Origin: Lentilactobacillus curieae | GTDB taxonomy: Bacteria; Bacillota; Bacilli; Lactobacillales; Lactobacillaceae | Assembly: GCF_000785105.2 (NCBI RefSeq) | Contig: NZ_CP018906.1 | Span: 1,922,001 to 1,986,000 of the forward strand | Reading direction: 5' to 3' | DNA length: 64,000 nucleotides | Shown here: piece after piece, positions 55,801 to 64,000 of the stretch | How the letters are laid out: the number at the start of each line of letters is the position of its first letter | How positions within the stretch are numbered: position 1 is the first letter of the stretch | Notes under the pieces: model-generated | Databases searched by the model: none | Told to the model about the DNA's origin: nothing | What the model saw: only the letters and a program-made list of their open reading frames with translations | Position numbers and translations under genes: made by a program

Positions 55801-57141
55801 ATTTTCCATCCTAACAGCTGACAACTCGATTACGCGATCATAAATCGCTGACAAACCAGTTGTTTCCACATCAAAGATGACATACGTAGCGTCTTTTAAC
55901 GGTATGTGAGTATCATTGTAGGTAATTGGAACACCCTCATCTACAAGGTTTATTTCAACACCGTAAAGCATCTTTAAATCGTTTTTTTCTCCAGCATGAA
56001 AAGCATCCGGAAATCCTTGAACTCCAGAATGATCTGTAATCGCCAACGCTGGATGTCCCCATTGTTTAGCTCTTTTTGCAAAATCTGCAATATTGTTGGT
56101 AGCATCCATCTGACTCATAGAAGTGTGTAAGTGGAGTTCAACTCTCTTTTCATCTTCTGGTGCAAGATCCTTTTTTGAAGTGTGATTGAATGGATTAATA
56201 TCATTTGCCATAAATGTCAATTCATGAGAGTAATTGTCTTCTTGGACACTTCCTCTAACCTTTATCCAAGCGCCTTCATCCACATTATCGAAGGCACCTT
56301 GCTCATTTTTACCAGAGAATTTTTTGATTGAAATTGACGAGGTGTAGTCGGTTACCTTCAACATCAACAATTCACGGCCAGAACGTAACGCCCGGACTTC
56401 CTTTGAAAATACATATCCTTCAACGACAACCGAACGCTCCTCGTCTTGAATATCAACCATCTTGGTTATCGGAATATCAGGCTTAATCTTTTTCCCAATC
56501 GAGCTTGAGCTATTGTTAGAACTTTGTTTCTTTTGTTTAGCCTCATTTAGTTTCATAGCCGCATTGGCTTTTTTCACTAACTCAGCACCATTAGCTTCAT
56601 TTCGTTTTCTCATTGCCTCAATGTTTTTTTGTGAGGCAGTTTCATCAACAATCGTATGAATTGAAAAGTTTGGGAAACCAGCCCGGCGATATAAATCTTC
56701 AATCGGGCCAAGTGCCGTATTTGTCATAAAGTTCTTAACGATTTCATTTTCAGCGCTAAACTCTACCCTGTCACCATTCATATATGGCAAATGATTATCG
56801 CACAGCTCCTTTAAAAGTGGAGATGTAACTCCTGAATTGGTAACAATCCATTCCCAATAATCCTTTAATAAATTCTCGTCAAAGTGGCTTTGAGTGGGTT
56901 TGATAATGAATGACACATTGGCAATCTCATTAAAACTAGCTTGCAAACGATCATTAAGCTGATCAAACACATCAAATGGCAGAATAGTATTAGTACTAAT
57001 ATCAAATTGCCACTTGCGACTCTTTTCATGCACCTCTAGTTTGTCCAAGCGTGCATTTTCAAAAACGGGGTCATCTTTCATCTCAAACCATTTAAGTTGT
57101 TCAAGAAGCTTTTGAAACATTTCGTTTTGATTGAGCGCCAA
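52822..57141 (-). CDS. polC: DNA polymerase III PolC (Gram-positive replicative polymerase with proofreading exonuclease)
   Basis: Main replicative polymerase of low-GC Gram-positives. Order: an N-terminal domain, an OB-fold (about 235-325; [23 protein letters not shown]), PHP domain first part ([13 protein letters not shown] about 338), the inserted DnaQ-like 3'-5' exonuclease (about 415-585; [33 protein letters not shown]), the rest of PHP, then the polymerase core with [15 protein letters not shown], zinc cysteines ([19 protein letters not shown]) and [12 protein letters not shown]. 1439 residues. The start is TTG at 57141, 7 nt after GGAGG. The terminator after proS lies just upstream. 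Confidence 0.98.
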   Translation of the reverse strand: MALNQNEMFQKLLEQLKWFEMKDDPVFENARLDKLEVHEKSRKWQFDISTNTILPFDVFDQLNDRLQASFNEIANVSFIIKPTQSHFDENLLKDYWEWIVTNSGVTSPLLKELCDNHLPYMNGDRVEFSAENEIVKNFMTNTALGPIEDLYRRAGFPNFSIHTIVDETASQKNIEAMRKRNEANGAELVKKANAAMKLNEAKQKKQSSNNSSSSIGKKIKPDIPITKMVDIQDEERSVVVEGYVFSKEVRALRSGRELLMLKVTDYTSSISIKKFSGKNEQGAFDNVDEGAWIKVRGSVQEDNYSHELTFMANDINPFNHTSKKDLAPEDEKRVELHLHTSMSQMDATNNIADFAKRAKQWGHPALAITDHSGVQGFPDAFHAGEKNDLKMLYGVEINLVDEGVPITYNDTHIPLKDATYVIFDVETTGLSAIYDRVIELSAVRMENANVVAQFEEFIDPGFHLSEQTTNLTSITDDMVRGSKSEEEVFKLFREFCGDSIIVGHNVTFDVGFMNTGYKRHGMSEISNPIIDTLTLARFLYPHLKGYRLNTLAKKFDVSLEHHHRAVYDAESTGHLNYIFLKDAEEKYGIQYHDQLNDHMADNDAYKHARPSHAVLLAKTQAGLKNMFKIVSLSNVEYFYRVPRVPRKQLEKYRDGIIVGSACSSGEVFTAMMQKGMEEAREKAKFYDYLEVQPPRVYQPLIESGLISDENKLHEIIQNMIDLGDELDKPVVATGDVHYLDDHDYIYRKILINSQGGANPLNRQTLPDQHFLSTDEMLAEFDFLGEEKAKEIVVTNTNAIADSIDEVHPLKDKLYTPRMEGAEDEIQSKTMNTAHEMYGDPLPEIVEKRLEKELKSIIGNGFSVIYLIAQRLVHKSNKDGYLVGSRGSVGSSLVATLTGITEVNPLPPHYRCPNCQHSEFFTKGEYSSGYDLPEKNCPECGTQMIGDGHDIPFETFLGFTGNKVPDIDLNFSGDYQPIAHNYTKVLFGEKNVFRAGTIGTVADKTAYGYVKAYERDTGKTFRQTEEDRLSKGATGVKRTTGQHPAGIIVVPDYMDIYDFTPIQFPADDRSAAWKTTHFDFHSIHDNILKIDILGHDDPTMIRMLQDLSGINPKTIPMDDPGVMSLFSSPEVLGVTEDQIQSKTGTLGVPEFGTRFVRGMLEETHPSNYSELLQISGLSHGTDVWIGNADELIKNGTATIANVIGCRDNIMTDLIHWGLDSELSFQIMEHVRKGRGIPDDWQAEMKKANIPDWYIQSCLKIKYMFPRAHAAAYILMALRIAYFKVYFPLVYYAAYFSVRADDFDIVSMSRGKEAVKNAMQAINDKGMDASTKEKNLLTVLELANEMLERGYEFKMVDLDKSDASEWLIDGNSLIAPFDSVPGLGLNVAKQIVAAREDRPFISKEDLAKRGKVSKTLIEFMTENGILEGLPDENQLSLFDMM

Positions 57142-57163
57142 CCTTATTCCTCCTCAGTAGGTA

Positions 57164-57192
57164 GAAAAAAACTGGGGTTACCCAGTTTTTTA
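57164..57192 (-). terminator. Terminator of the pyrH-to-proS group, before polC
   Basis: Minus-strand stem ACTGGG / CCCAGT with A/T flanks pairing further, followed by TTTTTTTC. Confidence 0.87.
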
Positions 57193-57206
57193 ATAAAAAC
57201 TATCGA

Positions 57207-58922
<1,716 letters not shown>

Positions 58923-58943
58923 TCAACTATTCTCCTTCGGACA

Positions 58944-60215
58944 TTAATGCAAGAAATATCTAGAAATGTCATTCCAAGTTACTAAAATCATTAGTAACAT
59001 TAAAAAGGCAAATCCGATTAATGTAATTACCGTTTCTGTTTTTTCTGATACAGGCTTATGCCTAATAGCTTCGATGATGTTTAACAACAGCTTCCCACCA
59101 TCAAGACCAGGAATTGGAATCAGGTTGATGATTGCCAAGTTCAGTGATAGGAATGCCAAGAAATACATAACTCCGGCAACTCCACCCTTTGTAGCTTGAG
59201 ATGTTGTAGCAAAGATAGCTACTGGTCCACCAAGGTCATTTAGACTAAAGTGACCAGAAACCATTGACCATAATGCAGACAACAAGCGTCCTGTTAAGTT
59301 AAAGGTCTGTGTGAACCCACCTAATATTTTTGCTTTAAAGCTATTATCTAAGTGCTGAGTGATTCCAATCACGCCAACTTTTTTATCACCGGATTTAACC
59401 GTTTTGGGAGTTAATGTGATTATCTTAGTCTGGTCGTTACGTTTAACCTTGAGGTCAACGTTCTTACCCGCTTTTCCCTGTATTTGGGTAGCTAAGTCCG
59501 ACCAATTTTTCGTCTTTACTCCATCGACTGATAGAATCTGATCACCATTCTTGATTCCGGCATCCTTAGCAACCGAATCTTGAGGCGCAACATCAATCTT
59601 AGTAGAGTTATTAGCGACCCCACCCTGAACAAACGCCAAGATAGTAAACACTAAAATTGTCAGGACAAAGTTGTTGAACACACCAGCAACGTTAGTAATC
59701 ATCCTCTTTGGCAAGGATGCAGATTGAAATTGAACATCAACTGGAGCGATTTGAACCTCAGTACCATCTGACTCAATGATTGTAGCGTCGTGAGCAACTG
59801 AATATCGCTTCAGCTCAGATTCATCACCATTTTCGTAACCTTCGATAAATAGTTCTTGTTCAAGGTCTGTCCTAACAACAGTAACGGGAATTCCTTGGAA
59901 CAATGAATTCTTGTTACTTGTGTTAATCGAAGTTACTTTATTATCGGCACCAACCTTTAGTGATACTGGGGTTCCCGGTTTGATTTCTTCTTCGTCATCA
60001 GCATCACCAGCCATACGGACATATCCACCTAAAGGTAATAACCTCAAAGTGAAAGTTGTGTGATTCTTGATGTAATAAAATAGTTTAGGACCCATCCCCA
60101 CAGAAAACTCGCGAACGAGGATTCCTGACTTTTTGGCAGCATAATAATGACCAAATTCATGAGAAATGACGATAATCCCAAAAACTATAATGAACGCAAT
60201 AATAGTTGTTATCAA
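58944..60215 (-). CDS. rseP: RIP metalloprotease RseP (site-2 protease)
   Basis: Membrane zinc protease that cuts transmembrane segments of anti-sigma factors and signal-peptide remnants. The zinc motif HEFGH is at residues 19-23 in the first helix; a PDZ domain covers about 205-285 (KDAGIKNGDQILSVDG); the third zinc ligand is in PIPGLDGGKLL (about 370); four membrane helices in all. 423 residues. The start is TTG at 60215 with CGGAGG 8 nt upstream. Between cdsA and proS. Confidence 0.96.
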   Translation of the reverse strand: MITTIIAFIIVFGIIVISHEFGHYYAAKKSGILVREFSVGMGPKLFYYIKNHTTFTLRLLPLGGYVRMAGDADDEEEIKPGTPVSLKVGADNKVTSINTSNKNSLFQGIPVTVVRTDLEQELFIEGYENGDESELKRYSVAHDATIIESDGTEVQIAPVDVQFQSASLPKRMITNVAGVFNNFVLTILVFTILAFVQGGVANNSTKIDVAPQDSVAKDAGIKNGDQILSVDGVKTKNWSDLATQIQGKAGKNVDLKVKRNDQTKIITLTPKTVKSGDKKVGVIGITQHLDNSFKAKILGGFTQTFNLTGRLLSALWSMVSGHFSLNDLGGPVAIFATTSQATKGGVAGVMYFLAFLSLNLAIINLIPIPGLDGGKLLLNIIEAIRHKPVSEKTETVITLIGFAFLMLLMILVTWNDISRYFLH

Positions 60216-60233
60216 AGAGGTATTCCTCCGTTT

Positions 60234-61022
60234 TTATATAATTCCAACCAAGTGCATGATTGGCAAGACAAGCAATAGGCTGTCAAATCTATCTAAAATT
60301 CCACCGTGACCGGGAAGAATTTTTCCTGAATCCTTTACATCATAATACCGTTTTAGTGCTGATTCAATTAAATCTCCAAATTGACCAGCAATTGATAGCA
60401 ATGCACTTACAATAACAATTGTTAAAAGACCCATTGAATTGATTGGATAAAGAATTAGGAAGATAGAACAAATAATCACTGCTGCTAATGAACCTAAAAC
60501 AGAGCCTTCCCAGGTTTTATTAGGACTAATGTGCGGTGCCAATTTATGTTTTCCAAATGTTCGACCAAACATATATGCGCCACTATCAGTAATCCAGACA
60601 ATAAATAAGGCGTAAAGCAACGTAGTTAAAGATAACTCTCTTGCCATTAAAAAGTAATGAAATCCTGAGCCAACGTAAAGCATTCCCAGAGTAATCACAC
60701 CAACATCATCAAACGTGAACATATTCTTTGAAAATACTGTCAGTAATAACAATAAAATTACAAACACATAAAACAAAAACATTCTGTCGATGTAACTTGG
60801 TAACAGATTCATCCAGGCGTCTGGGATTATCAAAACCGACACCCCTAAAAAGCTTAAAATCGATTCTGGAGAAACCAATAGTTTTTTCTTCATAACTAAA
60901 ATTTCAGAAATTCCAATTATTCCGAGCACTAAAGCAGCAACATCAATCCAGGTGCCACCAATAATTATAATTGGGATAAAAATAATTAAGGCCACAACAG
61001 CCGTTATAACTCTTTGTTTCAA
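60234..61022 (-). CDS. cdsA: Phosphatidate cytidylyltransferase
   Basis: Makes CDP-diacylglycerol, the precursor of anionic phospholipids. About eight membrane helices in 262 residues, and the full family signature near the C terminus: SALKRYYDVKDSGKILPGHG followed by GILDRFDS (about 217-245). The start is TTG at 61022, 9 nt after GGAG. It follows uppS by 12 bp. Confidence 0.96.
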   Translation of the reverse strand: MKQRVITAVVALIIFIPIIIIGGTWIDVAALVLGIIGISEILVMKKKLLVSPESILSFLGVSVLIIPDAWMNLLPSYIDRMFLFYVFVILLLLLTVFSKNMFTFDDVGVITLGMLYVGSGFHYFLMARELSLTTLLYALFIVWITDSGAYMFGRTFGKHKLAPHISPNKTWEGSVLGSLAAVIICSIFLILYPINSMGLLTIVIVSALLSIAGQFGDLIESALKRYYDVKDSGKILPGHGGILDRFDSLLLVLPIMHLVGII

Positions 61023-61034
61023 AATAAAGCACTC

Positions 61035-61796
61035 CTATTCAGATTCAAGTCCGCCAAACCGTCGATGACGTCCCTGATACTCGATGACTTCCTTAATTAA
61101 GGTGTCACCATCAAAATCTGGCCATAATGTATCAACAAATGCTAACTCACTATAAGCAATTTGCCACAGTAAGAAATTAGAGATTCTTTCTTCACCGCTA
61201 GTTCTTATCAGCAAATCAGGATCAGCATACTGTCCAAGTGGTGCAGACATTAAGTGATGGCTTACCACATCCTCATCAATTGAATCAACATCAAGTTGGC
61301 CCCGTTTAGCCAGATTAGCGATTTCTTTGACTGCATCAACAATTTCTAAACGGCTTCCATAATTAAGAGCAAAGTTCAAAATCATTCCAGTACATTCAGA
61401 AGTTTGAGAAATTGCATCAGCAACTGCCTTTTTTGTCGCCTTCGGTAGTTGATCAACATCCCCCATTACTTGAACTCTAACGTTATTTTTAATCAAATCT
61501 GGAACAAAGTCGCCAAAAAAAGTCACCGGCAACTTCATTAAAAAATTAACTTCCTTATCTGGCCTTTTCCAATTTTCAGTTGAAAATGCATAGAGCGTTA
61601 GAACTTTAATACCCAAGTTACTAGCAGCAATTGCCACTTTTTTGACCGTTTGCATTCCCTCTTTATGCCCTGCTACCCGTGGCAAGTGACGTTTTTGTGC
61701 CCAACGACCATTGCCATCCATAATAACAGCCACGTGATTAGGAATATTTTCGCTATCAATTTGGTTAACTAATTCTTCATCGACTTCTTTATTCAT
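61035..61796 (-). CDS. uppS: Undecaprenyl pyrophosphate synthase
   Basis: Cis-prenyltransferase making the C55 lipid carrier for peptidoglycan and teichoic acid. The P-loop VAVIMDGNGRWAQKR (catalytic Asp about residue 32), LTLYAFSTENWKRP and the C-terminal RTSGEERISNFLLWQIAYSE are diagnostic. 253 residues from ATG at 61796, which follows AAGGATGGG; an in-frame start at 61820 would overlap the upstream terminator. Works with DgkA and the Tag proteins in this window on the same lipid. Confidence 0.97.
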   Translation of the reverse strand: MNKEVDEELVNQIDSENIPNHVAVIMDGNGRWAQKRHLPRVAGHKEGMQTVKKVAIAASNLGIKVLTLYAFSTENWKRPDKEVNFLMKLPVTFFGDFVPDLIKNNVRVQVMGDVDQLPKATKKAVADAISQTSECTGMILNFALNYGSRLEIVDAVKEIANLAKRGQLDVDSIDEDVVSHHLMSAPLGQYADPDLLIRTSGEERISNFLLWQIAYSELAFVDTLWPDFDGDTLIKEVIEYQGRHRRFGGLESE

Positions 61797-61820
61797 AATC
61801 CCATCCTTAAATCTTAGCAA

Positions 61821-61850
61821 AAATAAAGGATGAGTACCTGCTCATCCTAA
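61821..61850 (-). terminator. Terminator between the unknown acidic protein gene and uppS
   Basis: 8-bp perfect stem AGGATGAG / CTCATCCT with a 6-nt loop, followed by TTATTTTTG on the minus strand. It separates pyrH-frr-unknown from uppS, which has no obvious promoter after it. Confidence 0.8.
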
Positions 61851-61857
61851 ATAGTCG

Positions 61858-62295
61858 CTATTCTTCATTTGAGGCATCTTCAGGCTTGTCAACCATGCGC
61901 CATTCGCCACGGCCGGCATCAGATAAAGTATTAAAGTACTTTAAAAGGTTATTTGCATCGGCAGGACTAACGCCACCAAGAACGTTAAGTCCCTTACCTG
62001 TTGTCATTGGTTCTGATAAATCAGTGATTTCATTATTATTTTCGATTGTGGCAGTTGAAAATGCCATTACCCAATCGTCTTCAACTAGTTTAGAAACAAT
62101 GAAGAAAAGGTTGAAATCTTCCTGAACAAGGGCAGGCATTGCATAAAGCCCATCTTGAACTTGTTGTAATTCGTTACCGTTGTAATTTAGCACCGAAACG
62201 TCACCTGAAGTAACATCCATGTTTAATTTAAACAACATATGTTCAAATTCTTCTGTTCCTGGTACTACTTCTACTTGATTATTATCGTCAGCCAT
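61858..62295 (-). CDS. Acidic protein of unknown function between frr and uppS
   Basis: I do not recognise this 145-residue protein. It is strongly acidic, with no membrane segment, signal or cysteine cluster. The middle part (about 60-85; EDFNLFFIVSKLVEDDWVMA) could form beta strands, and the C-terminal third has ANNLLKYFNTLSDAGRGEWR. ATG at 62295 follows GGAG with 7-nt spacing, 10 bp after frr, so it is co-translated with frr and pyrH. In most Firmicutes frr and uppS are adjacent, so this gene is an insertion into a conserved order. A role linked to translation or lipid carrier synthesis would be a guess. Confidence 0.75.
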   Translation of the reverse strand: MADDNNQVEVVPGTEEFEHMLFKLNMDVTSGDVSVLNYNGNELQQVQDGLYAMPALVQEDFNLFFIVSKLVEDDWVMAFSTATIENNNEITDLSEPMTTGKGLNVLGGVSPADANNLLKYFNTLSDAGRGEWRMVDKPEDASNEE

Positions 62296-62305
62296 TAAAA
62301 TTCTC

Positions 62306-62869
62306 CTATCCGTTTACAACTTCTTTTTCTTTTTCAGCTACTTTTTGATCCACCACTTTAATGGCATCATCGGTTGCCTTTTGGGCTTCATCCTCATACT
62401 TGTGAAGTTCATCATCCGTAATTTCTTCAGCTTTATGAGTCTTCTTCAATGCATCCATTGCTTCTCGACGTACGTTTCGAACCGCAACCTTACTTTGCTC
62501 ACCGGTCGCTTTAACTTGCTTAGCAATTTCCTTACGGCGTTCCTCAGTAAGTGCAGGAACTACTAACCGAATTGAATTACCATCGTTTGTAGGGCTAATT
62601 CCAAGATCAGCTTCATAAATACCCTTTTCAATATTTTCCAAAGCAGTTTTATCGTACGGAGTAATCATAATCACCCGTGCTTCAGGAATTGAAATCGCTG
62701 CAACTTGGTTAAGAGGTGTTTGAGCTCCATAATAGTCAACCATTACACGATTAAGCAAGCTAGCATTTGCCCTACCTGCCCTAATACCACCTAACTCACG
62801 GTCTAAAACTTCATGAGCCTTTTTCATTTTTGTTTTTGCTTCACTGATAATTGATTTAGCATCTGCCAT
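62306..62869 (-). CDS. frr: Ribosome recycling factor
   Basis: Splits post-termination ribosomes together with EF-G. Family segments [19 protein letters not shown] and [19 protein letters not shown] are present; 187 residues, slightly above the usual 185. ATG at 62869 lies 3 bp after the pyrH stop codon. Confidence 0.98.
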   Translation of the reverse strand: MADAKSIISEAKTKMKKAHEVLDRELGGIRAGRANASLLNRVMVDYYGAQTPLNQVAAISIPEARVIMITPYDKTALENIEKGIYEADLGISPTNDGNSIRLVVPALTEERRKEIAKQVKATGEQSKVAVRNVRREAMDALKKTHKAEEITDDELHKYEDEAQKATDDAIKVVDQKVAEKEKEVVNG

Positions 62870-62872
62870 AAA

Positions 62873-63616
<744 letters not shown>

Positions 63617-63628
63617 TCATTAACTATA

Positions 63629-63658
63629 ATTTTAGCATAATCACAAGGGGAACAACAA
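63629..63658 (-). promoter_or_regulatory. Probable pyrH promoter
   Basis: TTGTTG (63653-63658), 18-bp spacer, extended -10 TGCTAAAAT (hexamer 63629-63634) on the minus strand. The -10 region is nearly the same as that of the rimP operon. Confidence 0.6.
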
Positions 63659-63718
63659 TATATCTGCCAATTTGAGAAATTCTTATTTTCTAATAATTGA
63701 CGTGGATAAAAAATTGGT

Positions 63719-63745
63719 ACAAAAAAAGCGCCACGCGGGCGCTCC
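63719..63745 (-). terminator. Terminator of tsf
   Basis: Stem AGCGCC / GGCGCT with a 5-nt loop, followed by seven Ts on the minus strand. Confidence 0.92.
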
Positions 63746-63752
63746 ATTCTGA

Positions 63753-64000
63753 TTATTTCAATTGTGAACGAACTTCATCTTCAAAACTTTGTTTGTTTTG
63801 TTCGATTCCTTCACCAACTTCATAACGAACAAACTTCTTAATTTTACCGTTCTTAGAAGCAACGTACTTAGCAACTGTTTGGTCTTGGTCCTTAACAAAT
63901 TCTTGGTCTTCAAGTGAGATTTCTGCCAAGAACTTGTGAAGACGACCTTCAACCATTTTTTCAACGATCTTTTCAGGCTTACCTTCATTTAGTGCTTCTT
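63753..64000 (-). CDS. tsf: Elongation factor Ts, C-terminal part (5' end outside the window)
   Basis: Nucleotide exchange factor for EF-Tu. About 82 C-terminal residues are visible, including [20 protein letters not shown], the [15 protein letters not shown] segment and [16 protein letters not shown] near the stop codon, all typical of the EF-Ts C-terminal domain. The gene runs on past the right edge. It is followed by a terminator and then pyrH, the standard rpsB-tsf-pyrH-frr order. Confidence 0.95.
   Translation of the reverse strand, partial: EALNEGKPEKIVEKMVEGRLHKFLAEISLEDQEFVKDQDQTVAKYVASKNGKIKKFVRYEVGEGIEQNKQSFEDEVRSQLK

Overview
The window is a stretch of conserved chromosome from a Gram-positive member of the Lactobacillaceae (moderately AT-rich, about 40% GC by eye). 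The evidence is a Firmicutes gene order (polC, rpsU/yqeY/phoH/era/recO, hrcA-grpE-dnaK-dnaJ, rimP-nusA-ylxR-ylxQ-infB-rbfA), T-box leaders on glyQS and hisS-aspS, CIRCE and CtsR heat-shock operators, and a pyruvate kinase with the extra C-terminal PEP-utiliser domain. Pyruvate kinase directly follows dnaE; the pfkA gene that sits between them in homofermentative lactobacilli is absent here, which suggests an obligately heterofermentative (phosphoketolase) species. The species cannot be named from sequence alone. No rRNA, tRNA, insertion sequence, prophage or CRISPR array is visible. Nearly all genes run on the minus strand; four run on the plus strand.

Layout. 1-14.5 kb: pyk (cut by the window edge), dnaE, a small membrane protein, CtsR-controlled clpB, pepT-nif3-trmK, and rpoD-dnaG. 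14.5-22.2 kb: T-box-controlled glyQ-glyS, then recO, era, dgkA, ybeY, phoH, yqeY and rpsU. 22.3-28.3 kb: a plus-strand pyruvate phosphate dikinase regulatory protein, endonuclease IV joined to a three-gene teichoic-acid polymer cluster (TagB-like, TagG-like, TagF-like), and a YitT-type membrane protein. 28.3-38.7 kb: hisS-aspS under a T-box whose specifier reads as Asp, a plus-strand cell-wall amidase, a rel-dtd-HAD phosphatase group, rsmE-prmA, and two unknown divergent genes. 38.7-52.8 kb: lepA, the HrcA heat-shock operon, ribF, truB, and the rimP-to-rbfA translation/transcription operon. 52.8-64 kb: polC, proS, rseP, cdsA, uppS, an unknown acidic protein, frr, pyrH and the end of tsf.

The genes are mostly core machinery: replication (DnaE, PolC, DnaG), transcription (RpoD, NusA), tRNA charging, ribosome assembly and modification (Era, YbeY, RbfA, RimP, RsmE, PrmA, TruB), stress response (ClpB, DnaK system, Rel), and envelope synthesis (UppS, CdsA, DgkA, teichoic acid genes, amidase). 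I did not find a clearly new multi-gene system. The most notable signals are regulatory: terminator-like hairpins between promoter and first gene for dnaG, clpB and rimP-nusA, an Asp-type T-box in front of hisS, a cre-like site between two unknown genes, and very frequent TTG start codons (about a quarter of genes). Three genes of unknown function (37795-38145, 38289-38684, 61858-62295) are the main uncharacterised coding content.
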